Of a stretch of DNA of 64,000 nt, positions 35,955 to 45,027 are shown in pieces; the first letter of the stretch is position 1; each line of letters starts with the position of its first letter. Source of the DNA: Chitinimonas sp. BJYL2 (GTDB lineage Bacteria > Pseudomonadota > Gammaproteobacteria > Burkholderiales > Chitinimonadaceae); NCBI RefSeq assembly GCF_027257935.1, contig NZ_JANZKW010000002.1, positions 806,001 through 870,000 on the forward strand, given 5' to 3'. A program made the position numbers and the translations under genes. The notes beneath the pieces were generated by a model, which was not told the DNA's origin, searched no databases, and worked only from the letters and a program-made list of their open reading frames with translations.

Positions 35955-36150
35955 ATTACTCCCTCTCCCACTGGCGGAGTCCACGTTGGACGGTGCGTGG
36001 GGAGAGGGCCGGGGTGAGGGAGCGGTGGTGGCATCAATCGCTAACGCCCTGAACAGGCGACGCTCCCTCATCGGTGCTGTCCCACGGGTCCCGGCAGGCA
36101 AAGCCTGCCACCGGTCGGGCACCCCAACCCCTCTCCCACAAGGGGAGGGG
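35955..36150. repeat. cluster of CCCTCTCCC-type intergenic palindromes
   Basis: The gap before liuB holds several inverted repeats: CCCTCTCCC (35961-35969) with GGGAGAGGG (36000-36008), a GGCAGGC / GCCTGCC hairpin near 36093-36110, and CCCCTCTCCC with AGGGGAGGGG at 36128-36150. No gene or obvious promoter is seen in it. They resemble the palindromic repeats common in proteobacterial intergenic DNA. Confidence 0.7.
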
Positions 36151-36180
36151 CTACTTACTAATTAAGCGTCGATATCAGCG

Positions 36181-37788
36181 ATGAACATCCTCCCAAACAC
36201 GATCAACCCCAAGTCCGAGCAATTCCAGATCAACCAGGCCGCCATGCAGGCGCTGGTTGATGATCTGCGCACCCAGGCCGCCAAGGTCGAGGCTGGCGGC
36301 GGTGAAGTCGCCCGCCAACGCCACACCGCGCGCGGCAAGCTGCTGCCGCGTGATCGCGTCGCACAGTTGCTCGATGTGGGCTCGCCCTTCCTCGAAATCG
36401 GCCAGCTCGCCGCCATTGGTCAGTACGACGATCAAGTACCCAGTGCAGGGCTGATTGCCGGCATCGGCCGCGTGTCGGGCGTGGAATGCATGATCATCGC
36501 CAACGATGCCACCGTAAAAGGCGGCACCTACTACCCGATCACGGTAAAGAAGCACCTGCGCGCGCAGGAAATCGCCATGAAGAACGGCCTGCCCTGCATT
36601 GCGCTGGTCGATAGCGGTGGCGCCAACCTGCCCAATCAGGACGAAGTCTTCCCCGATCGCGATCACTTCGGCCGCATTTTCTACAACCAGGCCAACCTCA
36701 GCGCCCAGGGCGTGCCGCAGATTGCCGCGGTGCTCGGTTCGTGCACGGCCGGTGGTGCCTATGTGCCGGCGATGAGCGATTACTCGGTCATCGTCAAAGG
36801 CCAGGGCACGATCTTCCTGGCCGGCCCCCCGCTGGTGAAGGCCGCGACCGGTGAGGTAGTGACCGCCGAAGAGCTGGGCGGTGCCGATGTGCACGCCAAG
36901 ATCAGCGGCGTGGCCGATTACTACGCCCACAACGATGCCCACGCGCTCGACACGGTTCGCCGCATTGTCGCCAACCTCAACTGGCGCAAAGCAATGACGA
37001 TCCAGACCAAACCGGTCGTCGCACCGCGTTATGACGCCAGCGAGCTGTACGGCATCGTCGGCGCTGATCTGAAAAAGCCCTTCGACATCCGCCAGGTCAT
37101 TGCCCGCATCGTCGACGATTCGGCCTTCGATGAGTTCAAGGAAACCTACGGCGCCACGCTGGTCACCGGCTTTGCGCATATCTACGGCTACCCGGTCGGC
37201 ATCATTGCCAACAACGGCGTGCTGTTCAGCGAATCGGCACAGAAGGGTGCGCACTTCATCGAACTGTGCAGCCAGCGCGGCATTCCGCTGATCTTCCTGC
37301 AGAACATCACCGGCTTCATGGTCGGCCGCAAGTACGAGGCCGAAGGCATTGCCAAGCACGGCGCCAAGATGGTCACCGCCGTGGCCACCAGCAAGGTGCC
37401 CAAGTTCACCGTGGTGGTCGGCGGCAGCTACGGCGCCGGTAACTACGGCATGTGCGGCCGTGCCTACGATCCGAACTTCATGTTCATGTGGCCCAACGCA
37501 CGCATTGCCGTGATGGGTGGCGAGCAGGCCGCCGGTGTGCTGGCCCAGGTGCGCGAGGAAGCCCTGGCCAAAAAAGGCCAGCAACTGAGCGACGAAGAGC
37601 GCGAAGCGATCAAGAAGCCGCTGCGCGACCAGTTCGAAGCGCAGAGCCATCCTTACTACGCCACCAGCCGCCTCTGGGACGACGGTATCATCGACCCGCG
37701 CGACACCCGTCGCGTGTTGGGCCTGGCACTGTCGGCCAGCCTCAACCAACCCATCGCCGAAACCAAGTTCGGCGTATTCCGGATGTAA
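36181..37788 (+). CDS. liuB: methylcrotonyl-CoA carboxylase beta subunit (carboxyltransferase)
   Basis: A 535-residue carboxyltransferase that moves CO2 from biotin on LiuD to 3-methylcrotonyl-CoA, forming 3-methylglutaconyl-CoA. The crotonase-like carboxyltransferase fold is recognised from [15 protein letters not shown], the [18 protein letters not shown] segment, [29 protein letters not shown], and [23 protein letters not shown] in the second half, with [19 protein letters not shown]. All biotin/acyl-CoA pocket segments are intact. Start ATG 36181 follows the family. It functions as a complex with LiuD, whose gene lies three genes downstream. Confidence 0.95.
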   Translation: MNILPNTINPKSEQFQINQAAMQALVDDLRTQAAKVEAGGGEVARQRHTARGKLLPRDRVAQLLDVGSPFLEIGQLAAIGQYDDQVPSAGLIAGIGRVSGVECMIIANDATVKGGTYYPITVKKHLRAQEIAMKNGLPCIALVDSGGANLPNQDEVFPDRDHFGRIFYNQANLSAQGVPQIAAVLGSCTAGGAYVPAMSDYSVIVKGQGTIFLAGPPLVKAATGEVVTAEELGGADVHAKISGVADYYAHNDAHALDTVRRIVANLNWRKAMTIQTKPVVAPRYDASELYGIVGADLKKPFDIRQVIARIVDDSAFDEFKETYGATLVTGFAHIYGYPVGIIANNGVLFSESAQKGAHFIELCSQRGIPLIFLQNITGFMVGRKYEAEGIAKHGAKMVTAVATSKVPKFTVVVGGSYGAGNYGMCGRAYDPNFMFMWPNARIAVMGGEQAAGVLAQVREEALAKKGQQLSDEEREAIKKPLRDQFEAQSHPYYATSRLWDDGIIDPRDTRRVLGLALSASLNQPIAETKFGVFRM

Positions 37789-37796
37789 TTTGACCC

Positions 37797-38471
37797 ATGC
37801 ACGCTGAATCGGAGTTCATGCGCCTTGCCCAGGCGCATCCCCTCAAGCATCCCAAGCTACGCCAGGCGCTGGTGTTCCTGCTGGCCGGCTGGTCGGGCTT
37901 TTACGTGATGGCCGTCGAGCTGCTGTCCGGCCGACTCATTGCGCCCACATTCGGCAACAGCATCTATGTGTGGGGCGGCATCATCACCGTGTTCATGCTG
38001 GCGCTGTCGCTGGGCTATCTGCTCGGCGGCCAGTTCAGCCTGCAACGTCCCAGTCTGCGCCGGTTGGGCGTCATCCTCATCGTCGCCGGCCTCTCCACGC
38101 TGCCGGTGGTGGCATTGGGCGACCCTATCCTCAACTGGCTGTTCGACCATATCGCCGACCCGCGCTACGGCACGCTGGCCGCATCGACCGCGCTGTTCTT
38201 CGTGCCCACCGTCATCTCGGGCATGGTGTCGCCCTATGCGATCCGCTTGTTGGTGCGCCAGCTGGCTCAGAGCGGCAAGTCGGCCGGGCGGCTGTATTTC
38301 GTGTCCACCTTCGGCAGTGCGGCCGGCACGCTGATGACCTCGTTCTACCTGGTGCTGTGGTTCGAGCTCACGCAGATCTATCTGGGCCTGATTGCGGTAT
38401 CGGTATTGCTGGGCATTGCCGCCCTGCCCTTCGGTGAGGTGGTGCACGACAAGGAGGCGGGTCATGCTTGA
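37797..38471 (+). CDS. multi-pass membrane protein, N-terminal half of a fused spermidine-synthase-like family
   Basis: A 224-residue inner-membrane protein with about six transmembrane helices. The first helix region ALVFLLAGWSGFYVMAVELLSGRLIAPTFG, with its E and R pattern, is a hallmark of the membrane module fused to spermidine synthase-like domains (fused MFS/SpeE proteins). GQLxL-type arrangement then PYAIRLLVRQLAQSGKSAGRLYFVSTFGSAAGTL (about residues 145-178) matches the same family. It ends just inside the next gene, an exported spermidine-synthase-like protein (8-base overlap), so one fused gene has apparently been split in two. Role unknown. Confidence 0.8.
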   Translation: MHAESEFMRLAQAHPLKHPKLRQALVFLLAGWSGFYVMAVELLSGRLIAPTFGNSIYVWGGIITVFMLALSLGYLLGGQFSLQRPSLRRLGVILIVAGLSTLPVVALGDPILNWLFDHIADPRYGTLAASTALFFVPTVISGMVSPYAIRLLVRQLAQSGKSAGRLYFVSTFGSAAGTLMTSFYLVLWFELTQIYLGLIAVSVLLGIAALPFGEVVHDKEAGHA

Positions 38472-39342
38472 ACGCCTTATCCTGCTGGCGGGACTGACCT
38501 TGCTGACGCTGCCAGCCCAAGCCTCTCAGAAGGTGCTGCACACCGAGAAATCGCTGTATCGCAACATCATCGTTTATGAAGAAAACGGTACGCGCTGCAT
38601 GCGCTTTGGCCGCGCCAACGGTAGCCGTCAGACCTGCTATGTGCTCAGACGCCCAGAGGAACTGGTGTTCGAATACACCCGCATGATGATGAGCGCGCTG
38701 TACCTGCAGCCCGCGCCCAAGAACATCCTCATCGTCGGCCTCGGTGGTGGCACGCTGCCGATGACGCTGCGCAAGCTACTGCCCGATGCCAGGATCGACG
38801 CCGTGGAAATCGACCCGGCAGTCAGCAAGATCGCCGTCCGCTTCTTCGGCCTGACGCCAGATGCCAAGCTGCAGGTCTTCGAGGAAGATGGCCGCGTCTT
38901 TGTCAAACGGCAGGCGCGAGCAGGGCGGAAGTACGATCTGGTGATGCTGGATGCGTTTGATCACGACTACATCCCCGAACACATGCTGACCCGCGAATTC
39001 CTGCAGGAAGTGAAGTCGCTGATGGCGCCGGGTGCCGTGCTGGCATCCAATACCTTCTCCAGCAGCAAGCTCTACAAATACGAATCCGCCACTTACGCCG
39101 CCGTGTTTGGCGAGTTCTACAACATCAAGAATGCCAGCCGGGTCGTACTCACTCGCTTGGGTGGCCTGCCCAAGCGATCAGAAATCGAGCGCAACGCGCG
39201 CCAGTTTGAAGATGCCTTCTGGCGCATGAAGATTGATTCGGACTGGCTGCTGGAACGCTTCCAGACCCAACGGGACTGGCCTGCAGATACCCGCGTCCTG
39301 ACCGACCAGTACTCCCCGTCCAACCTGCTGAACGTGTCTTGA
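38464..39342 (+). CDS. exported spermidine-synthase-like (methyltransferase-fold) protein
   Basis: A 292-residue protein with an N-terminal signal peptide or anchor (LILLAGLTLLTLPAQAS, about residues 4-21), followed by a Rossmann spermidine synthase fold: NILIVGLGGGTLP (nucleotide-binding loop), IDAVEIDPAVSKIA, KYDLVMLDAFDHDYIP and a C-terminal helix. The putrescine-binding residues typical of SpeE are not evident, so aminopropyl transfer is doubtful. ATG 38464 lies within the previous gene. The predicted export puts the domain in the periplasm, or it is anchored to the membrane partner. Odd and unassigned. Confidence 0.8.
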   Translation: MLERLILLAGLTLLTLPAQASQKVLHTEKSLYRNIIVYEENGTRCMRFGRANGSRQTCYVLRRPEELVFEYTRMMMSALYLQPAPKNILIVGLGGGTLPMTLRKLLPDARIDAVEIDPAVSKIAVRFFGLTPDAKLQVFEEDGRVFVKRQARAGRKYDLVMLDAFDHDYIPEHMLTREFLQEVKSLMAPGAVLASNTFSSSKLYKYESATYAAVFGEFYNIKNASRVVLTRLGGLPKRSEIERNARQFEDAFWRMKIDSDWLLERFQTQRDWPADTRVLTDQYSPSNLLNVS

Positions 39343-39361
39343 CCCCACCCGGAGACAGATC

Positions 39362-40150
39362 ATGAGCACACTACTGCACACAGAAACCAGCACCACGGGC
39401 ATCGCCACACTTACCCTGGCCAATGCCGAACGACATAACGCTTTCGACGACACCCTGATTGTCGACCTGACGCGTGAACTCGAACGCCTCGATGCGGACC
39501 CGGCAGTGCGCGTAGTCGTGCTGGCGGCCGCTGGCAAGAGCTTCTCGGCCGGTGCCGACCTGGGCTGGATGAAGCGCATGGCCAGTTACTCCGAAGCCGA
39601 GAACCTGGCCGATGCCCAGAAGCTCGCCAAGCTGATGCATACACTCGACACCCTGAGCAAACCCACGGTCGCTGCCGTGCAAGGCCCGGCCTATGGTGGC
39701 GGCGTGGGCCTGGTTGCCTGCTGCGACATGGTGTTTGCCGCCCCCGAAGCCTTGTTCGCACTCACCGAGGTCAAACTCGGTCTGATTCCTGCCGTGATCT
39801 CGCCCTATGTGGTGCGCAAGATTGGCGCCAGCCATGCGCGCCGCTACTTTGTCTCGGCCGAGCGCTTTGATGTGCAGACCGCTCAGCGCATCGGCTTGGT
39901 CCACGACATCGCCCCACGCGACGAGGTGCTACCGCTGGCCCGAAGCTGGGCAGCCCAGTTGCTGATCAACGGTCCCGAATCCATGCGTGAGGCCAAGCGA
40001 CTGGTCTTCGAGGTAGCCGATCGTCCCATCTGCAGCGAGCTGAACCAGCACTGCGCCGAGCGCATTGCCCGTCAGCGGGTCAGCCGGGAGGGCCAGGAAG
40101 GCCTGACCGCCTTCCTGGAAAAGCGCCCGCCCAACTGGGTCCGGCACTGA
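39362..40150 (+). CDS. liuC: methylglutaconyl-CoA hydratase (enoyl-CoA hydratase family)
   Basis: A 262-residue crotonase-fold enzyme that hydrates 3-methylglutaconyl-CoA to HMG-CoA in leucine degradation. The oxyanion-hole segments are visible: KSFSAGADLGWMKRMA (about 60-75) and VQGPAYGGGVGLVACCD (about 105-122). The catalytic glutamate region FALTEVKLGLIPAVISPYV is intact. GGAG precedes ATG 39362. Assignment to liuC rather than a generic hydratase relies on its position between liuB and liuD; the ADLGWMKRMA signature fits. Confidence 0.9.
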   Translation: MSTLLHTETSTTGIATLTLANAERHNAFDDTLIVDLTRELERLDADPAVRVVVLAAAGKSFSAGADLGWMKRMASYSEAENLADAQKLAKLMHTLDTLSKPTVAAVQGPAYGGGVGLVACCDMVFAAPEALFALTEVKLGLIPAVISPYVVRKIGASHARRYFVSAERFDVQTAQRIGLVHDIAPRDEVLPLARSWAAQLLINGPESMREAKRLVFEVADRPICSELNQHCAERIARQRVSREGQEGLTAFLEKRPPNWVRH

Positions 40151-40258
40151 TCCGTGCACTGCTTGTGACGCGTGGTGCCTGGACCTATCAGTCCGTCACT
40201 ACCTTTTCAGCCCCTTATCCAGGGGTACTTCATCAGCCCAGAACCTGAGCCAGACCAC

Positions 40259-42268
40259 ATGTTCAACAAGATCCTCGTCGCCAACCGCGGTGAAATCGCC
40301 TGCCGCGTCATCGCCACCGCCCGCAAGCTCGGCATCAAGACCGTTGCTGTCTATTCCGACGCCGATGCCAACGCACGGCACGTGAAGCTGGCCGACGAAG
40401 CCATCCGTCTTGGCCCGCCCGCTCCACGCGAGTCGTACCTGAAGGCCGACCTGATTCTGGATATTGCCCGCCGCACCGGTGCGCAGGCCGTACACCCTGG
40501 CTACGGATTTCTCAGCGAGAACGAAGCCTTTGCCGACGCCTGCGTCGCAGCCGGCATCGCCTTCATCGGCCCGCCGTCCAGCGCGATTGCCGCCATGGGT
40601 TCCAAATCGGCCGCCAAGACGCTGATGGAAAGCGCCGGCGTGCCGCTGGTGCCCGGTTACCACGGCGACAATCAGGATGCCGACTTCCTCAAAGCCCAGG
40701 CCGATGCCATGGGCTACCCGGTGCTGATCAAAGCCAGCGCAGGTGGTGGCGGCAAGGGCATGAAGATCGTCGAATCCTCCAGCGACTTCGCCAGCCAGCT
40801 GGCTTCGGCCAAGCGTGAAGCCGCCGCCAGCTTTGGCGACGACAAGGTACTGGTCGAAAAGTACCTGACCAAGCCGCGCCATATTGAAATCCAGGTATTT
40901 GCCGATCAGATGGGCGAAACCGTCTACCTGTTCGAGCGCGATTGCTCGGTGCAACGCCGCCATCAAAAGGTGCTCGAAGAAGCCCCTGCACCGGGGCTGG
41001 ACGAGGCAACGCGCAAGCAGATCGGCGAGGCCGCCGTGCGCGCCGCCAAGGCCGTGGGCTATGTGGGTGCCGGCACCGTCGAGTTCATCTTCGATGTGCT
41101 CACTGGCGCGTTCTACTTCATGGAAATGAACACGCGCCTGCAAGTGGAACACCCGGTGACCGAGATGATTACCGGCCTCGATCTGGTCGAATGGCAGTTG
41201 CGCGTCGCCAGTGGCGAGCCCTTGCCGCTCAAGCAGCACGAACTGCGCATCCACGGCCATGCGTTTGAAGCGCGTGTGTACGCCGAGGACCCGGCACGCG
41301 ATTTCCTGCCGCAGATCGGCTCGCTGATCCATTTGCAGCAACCCGCCGAATCGCGCCATGTGCGTGTGGATACCGGCGTGGAAGCCGGCGACGAGATTTC
41401 GCCCTGGTACGACCCGATGATCGCCAAGCTGATCGTCTGGGATGAAAACCGCGACCGCGCGCTCGACCGTCTGGCCCAGGCACTGACGGAATACGAAGTC
41501 GTCGGCCTCAATACCAACCTCGACTTCCTCGGCGAACTCGCGCGCCACCCGGCCTTCCGCGCACAAGAACTCGATACCGGCTTCATCGGCCGCCACCGCG
41601 ATGCACTGATTCCTGCGGCCAGCGCCGTCGATACCGAAACGCTAGCCCTTGCCGCACTGGCCGAACTGGCCTACGCCGAGCAACAAAGCACGCTGCAACG
41701 CCAGCGCTCCAACGACGCCGACTCGCCATGGTGGAGCAGCGATGGCTGGCGCCTGAACCAGGACAACCGTCACGCGCTGCATTTCCGGATTGGCGACACT
41801 GAACACGCCGTCATGGCGCACTACCGAGAGGGTGGATATTCGCTCGAAATCACCGATGCAAGCGGCACCCTGCAAACCTTGGACGCCAGCGGCCAGATCA
41901 GCCATCACCGCATCAACGCCACGATTGCCGGGCACCGTCTCAGCGCCAGCGTGGTACGCCACGCCGACCAACTCACGCTGATCCGCGACGGCCGCAATAC
42001 CACGCTGACCCCGTTCAACCCGCTGCTCGCCGGCCTTGAAGCCGCCGACCAAGGTGGTGGCCTGACAGCACCGATGCCGGGCACCGTGGTGGCCGTGCAT
42101 GTCGCCACCGGCGATGTCGTGGAAAAGGGCACGCCGCTGATGATTCTGGAAGCCATGAAGATGGAACACACCATCCTTGCACCGCACGCTGGCAAGGTTG
42201 CCGAGGTGTTCTTCAAGCAGGGTGAACAGGTACGGGAAGGCGCGGCACTGCTGGAAATCACAGCCTGA
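40259..42268 (+). CDS. liuD: methylcrotonyl-CoA carboxylase alpha subunit (biotin carboxylase and BCCP)
   Basis: A 669-residue biotin-dependent subunit. It has the biotin carboxylase module (about 1-445; KILVANRGEIACRV, KASAGGGGKGMKIV ATP loop, EMNTRLQVEHPVTE), a linker domain, and a C-terminal biotin carboxyl carrier domain with the biotinylated lysine in ILEAMKMEHTI (about residue 635). It carboxylates biotin with ATP and bicarbonate for LiuB. ATG 40259 gives the exact family N-terminus (MFNKILVANRGE); an upstream ATG would add 29 residues without support. It is the last gene of the locus, ending at a strong terminator. liuE is not adjacent. Confidence 0.95.
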   Translation: MFNKILVANRGEIACRVIATARKLGIKTVAVYSDADANARHVKLADEAIRLGPPAPRESYLKADLILDIARRTGAQAVHPGYGFLSENEAFADACVAAGIAFIGPPSSAIAAMGSKSAAKTLMESAGVPLVPGYHGDNQDADFLKAQADAMGYPVLIKASAGGGGKGMKIVESSSDFASQLASAKREAAASFGDDKVLVEKYLTKPRHIEIQVFADQMGETVYLFERDCSVQRRHQKVLEEAPAPGLDEATRKQIGEAAVRAAKAVGYVGAGTVEFIFDVLTGAFYFMEMNTRLQVEHPVTEMITGLDLVEWQLRVASGEPLPLKQHELRIHGHAFEARVYAEDPARDFLPQIGSLIHLQQPAESRHVRVDTGVEAGDEISPWYDPMIAKLIVWDENRDRALDRLAQALTEYEVVGLNTNLDFLGELARHPAFRAQELDTGFIGRHRDALIPAASAVDTETLALAALAELAYAEQQSTLQRQRSNDADSPWWSSDGWRLNQDNRHALHFRIGDTEHAVMAHYREGGYSLEITDASGTLQTLDASGQISHHRINATIAGHRLSASVVRHADQLTLIRDGRNTTLTPFNPLLAGLEAADQGGGLTAPMPGTVVAVHVATGDVVEKGTPLMILEAMKMEHTILAPHAGKVAEVFFKQGEQVREGAALLEITA

Positions 42269-42297
42269 ATGGATTGATGGGCCAGCCCATACCAGAA

Positions 42298-42329
42298 ATG
42301 AGAAGGCCCGCACTCGCGGGCCTTCTCAT
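42298..42329. terminator. bidirectional intrinsic terminator after liuD
   Basis: A perfect 14-bp stem (42298-42311 with 42316-42329) around ACTC, with a T-rich tail (TTCATT) on the liuD side and an A-rich flank on the other. It ends both liuD and the convergent DUF3015 gene. Confidence 0.88.
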
Positions 42330-42348
42330 TTCATTGCATCGACGCTAC

Positions 42349-42867
42349 TTAGCCGACATTGGCGTTGCAGCTTGAGGCAAGGTCACCCTCAACGCGGTTC
42401 TGAACCGCGTTATAGAGGCCTTCAGCCTGTTGAGCACGAGTCTGGTTGCTGTATTCCGGGGCTGCAACACGGGTTGCCAGATCAGCACGTACACCCTTGA
42501 TCAGATCTGCGCGAACGCTTTCCTGGCAGCCGGACAGTGCAACCAGTGCATTCAGATGGGCGCCCTGACCTTGGGCCAGATCCTTCTCAAGTTCGGCGTA
42601 CGACTGCAGGATGAAAGCGGCAGTCTTTTCCTTCTTGCCGCCCTTGCAGCTCTCTGCAGTGCTCAGTTCCGAAGAAATGGCCGTAGTACCCCAGTCCCAA
42701 GTGATATTGGTGATGACTGCGGCCCAAGCTGTGTTGGGCGCCATCAGACCACCAAGACCGCAATCGGTATAGATTGCGCCGAAATCACGACCAGCGGCCT
42801 GTGCAGGTGCGGCAACCGCAAAAACAGCACCGGCGAACAACGAAGCAACCAAAGTATTGGTTTTCAT
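42349..42867 (-). CDS. DUF3015 family periplasmic protein
   Basis: A 172-residue secreted protein. Signal peptide MKTNTLVASLFAGAVFAVAAPAQA (24 residues) precedes the family signature YTDCGLGGLMAPNTAWAAVITNITWDWGTTAISS, with CKGG further on. Four conserved cysteines suggest disulfides. DUF3015 proteins are found in several proteobacteria and their function is unknown. GGAGAGG lies before the ATG. It shares the terminator with liuD. Monocistronic. Confidence 0.88.
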   Translation of the reverse strand: MKTNTLVASLFAGAVFAVAAPAQAAGRDFGAIYTDCGLGGLMAPNTAWAAVITNITWDWGTTAISSELSTAESCKGGKKEKTAAFILQSYAELEKDLAQGQGAHLNALVALSGCQESVRADLIKGVRADLATRVAAPEYSNQTRAQQAEGLYNAVQNRVEGDLASSCNANVG

Positions 42868-43021
42868 TTTTTCCTCTCCTGAGAACTTTTATAAGAGTCA
42901 TCGGACTCCTGCCTGTCCCCTGACGGGCGCACGGAATATATCCGAACTCGGTAATTTCAGGAATGTAGAAAGACTGAAACAATGCGTCGATATGCCGTGC
43001 CCCGCAGGCTTTGCATGCTTG

Positions 43022-44869
43022 TCAGTGATGGAAAAGCACACTGAGAAGCGCTGACTCATGAACATGTTTCTCTAGCTCGAACCGTACCTCCCAGTCACGC
43101 GAGATCCGTCTGGAGAAGCGAACCGCCCATTCGGCATGACTGGTTTCGGTATCTGAGCCTACGCGCCGGCCGGCTTCCAACCCCAGTTTGAATCGTGGAT
43201 CCTGAATGACGATACCCAGCGCAGGGTGCAGGGCGATCGGCGCCCGACCTGAACTGACAGATGCCTCAGTCAGCGCGTAGGCATAACTGTTTCGCCACAT
43301 TCGCCAAGAGAGTCCTGCGCCGCCTCTCAATTGCCAAGCGCCATTCCCGGCAAAAGCCGTATCCCGATCCCGGTAGCCAAGTGCTACGCGCCATGACCAA
43401 GGGCTGGTGTCCGTAAGCACATCGCGGTCCAGCACTGTTTTTCGTACGCGAAACACATCCACGGCAGAGATCGCAGCTCTTTGCTTCCCGCCGATCTTAA
43501 TGGCTGTGTCCAGCAACACCATCTCATCAGGCTCAATGCCGTTGAAGCCTATATGGTCATAAGCAAAGGGAGACCAGCGGATCACCGTGGTAGCTGGATC
43601 ACGATGCCGGGTTTGTACGGCCAACCCTAGTTGCATAGGTGGGCTGGCGTCGGCTGGAGAGGAACGCGGCGGCGGCATGGCAGGCAAAGAGGTGCGCGGC
43701 GGCAACTGCAGACGCTTCAGCAGAACCCTGTCTTTGGCCACACGTACGGCCGCGTCCAGCACACCGCCGGCTGCGGCTGTCCGGTAGCTGTAGTAAGCGG
43801 TCAGGACATCGAGAATCTGCTCGGCGCTATCAGGCGGAATGTCTTCCAAACCGGCTTCCGGCTCAGGCTGCGCCAGAATCTTCCTTACCGTAGTTTTCGC
43901 TTCTGACGACAGCACCGAAAATTGCGCGTTCAGCACTTTCTCATTGGACGGCAGATACCGGACATTACGAACCATGCCTGCAGCGCTCGCCTGCTCATGT
44001 CGCTGCAGATCGATGAACAACTCAACGGGCACGTACCAACCGTCGGGCTCCGGCGAAATCTCGCTGTCGGTTGCCACTTCCAGCAATTCGGCCAGCCGTA
44101 GGGCGCAGTTTCGGGTCAAAAAGTAATAGGTGAACTCACGGCCCATGAGTTCCCATGCGTGCAAGACCAGCCTGTCTTGTTGCTCGGCAGGCAAGACCAA
44201 CTCGTATTCCCACATGTCCCGGAATTCATTGTGGCCATAGACCAGGTCATAAGCGTAGTAGTCCTTATCGGCAAAACCAGCACGATAGCCCCCGGTCAGC
44301 CCCTTGAACACATAGGGCAACATGCCCTCACCTTCGGGGACTACGGCACCGAAATTCAGACTGGTATCCAGCAGACCTGCACTGCCCTCATACGGCGAAG
44401 CGTTAAACCTTAGCAAGGCATGACCAAAGGTCGAGGCCGGATTGCCAAAATAGCCACTTACCAGCAACAAACTCACAGAGCGAATCTGGTCCAGCCGACT
44501 CCACTGATTGAGGCGCGTACATCGGGGTTCGATACGCTGGTAATCCGGCAATGCAATGTGGCGGGCAAGCCATTGATATCGGGCCGGAAATCGACAGCGC
44601 GGGTGGAGGTTGGGATTATCCGGCCATGGCTGCTGGTACGCCTCAAGTGTTGCGCGTAACTCGGCCTCCGCATTCGCGCGGCCCAGAGGAGAAAGAAAGT
44701 AGTCCGGGGACAGAATGTCGCTCTCTCCATGAGAGAGTGGCATGTGCAGGAGTCGCCGCCATTGGCTGCTTTGCGCAAGCTTGCCGAGATCAAGCGTATC
44801 GGCGCTGGCCGCGATGGCTTGTGTCATCAAGCAGAGCAACAGTAAACATCCACGAAGGGTGCTGCACAT
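43022..44869 (-). CDS. DUF4105/Lnb-domain protein with predicted outer-membrane C-terminus
   Basis: A 615-residue exported protein. A signal peptide of about 21 residues (CLLLLCLMTQAIA) precedes the DUF4105 domain (about 45-290). This is related to Lnb, the lipoprotein N-acyltransferase first described in Gram-positives. The putative catalytic residues are visible: His in GYFGNPASTFGHALLRF (about residue 151) and Cys in FLTRNCALRL (about 252). Residues from about 430 on show alternating aromatic/charged patterns with a final LLSVLFHH, compatible with an outer-membrane beta-barrel. In Gram-negatives the role is unknown. The start ATG 44869 precedes a typical signal peptide. Confidence 0.85.
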   Translation of the reverse strand: MCSTLRGCLLLLCLMTQAIAASADTLDLGKLAQSSQWRRLLHMPLSHGESDILSPDYFLSPLGRANAEAELRATLEAYQQPWPDNPNLHPRCRFPARYQWLARHIALPDYQRIEPRCTRLNQWSRLDQIRSVSLLLVSGYFGNPASTFGHALLRFNASPYEGSAGLLDTSLNFGAVVPEGEGMLPYVFKGLTGGYRAGFADKDYYAYDLVYGHNEFRDMWEYELVLPAEQQDRLVLHAWELMGREFTYYFLTRNCALRLAELLEVATDSEISPEPDGWYVPVELFIDLQRHEQASAAGMVRNVRYLPSNEKVLNAQFSVLSSEAKTTVRKILAQPEPEAGLEDIPPDSAEQILDVLTAYYSYRTAAAGGVLDAAVRVAKDRVLLKRLQLPPRTSLPAMPPPRSSPADASPPMQLGLAVQTRHRDPATTVIRWSPFAYDHIGFNGIEPDEMVLLDTAIKIGGKQRAAISAVDVFRVRKTVLDRDVLTDTSPWSWRVALGYRDRDTAFAGNGAWQLRGGAGLSWRMWRNSYAYALTEASVSSGRAPIALHPALGIVIQDPRFKLGLEAGRRVGSDTETSHAEWAVRFSRRISRDWEVRFELEKHVHESALLSVLFHH

Positions 44870-44986
44870 AAGTGCTTCTCGACCAGAAAGTATTAAAAGG
44901 TCCGCGAGCTTAATCCAAACGGTGATCGTAACGAAGCCGCGTACTGCTCAATCTGACTGGTGATCCGGGCCTGCCAGCACCGAGGG

Positions 44987-44992
44987 TATAAT
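44987..44992 (+). promoter_or_regulatory. -10 element upstream of recQ
   Basis: A perfect TATAAT, 35 bases before the recQ start codon, with no good -35 at 17 bases. It lies in the gap between the divergent DUF4105 gene and recQ. Confidence 0.5.
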
Positions 44993-45027
44993 GTTTGCCG
45001 ACCGCTTCTTGGTAAAGATGTAACCCG

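Noticed and set aside
36128-36150. An intrinsic terminator before liuB
   Set aside because: The hairpin has no T-tract and belongs to a family of palindromes in the same gap, so repeat origin is more likely.
36175-37749. A 524-residue open frame antisense to liuB
   Set aside because: It mirrors a conserved carboxylase gene in a GC-rich genome; its sequence shows no domain, and the plus-strand gene is complete and well supported.
40199-41596. A 465-residue open frame antisense to liuD
   Set aside because: No domain or ribosome site; liuD is complete on the other strand.
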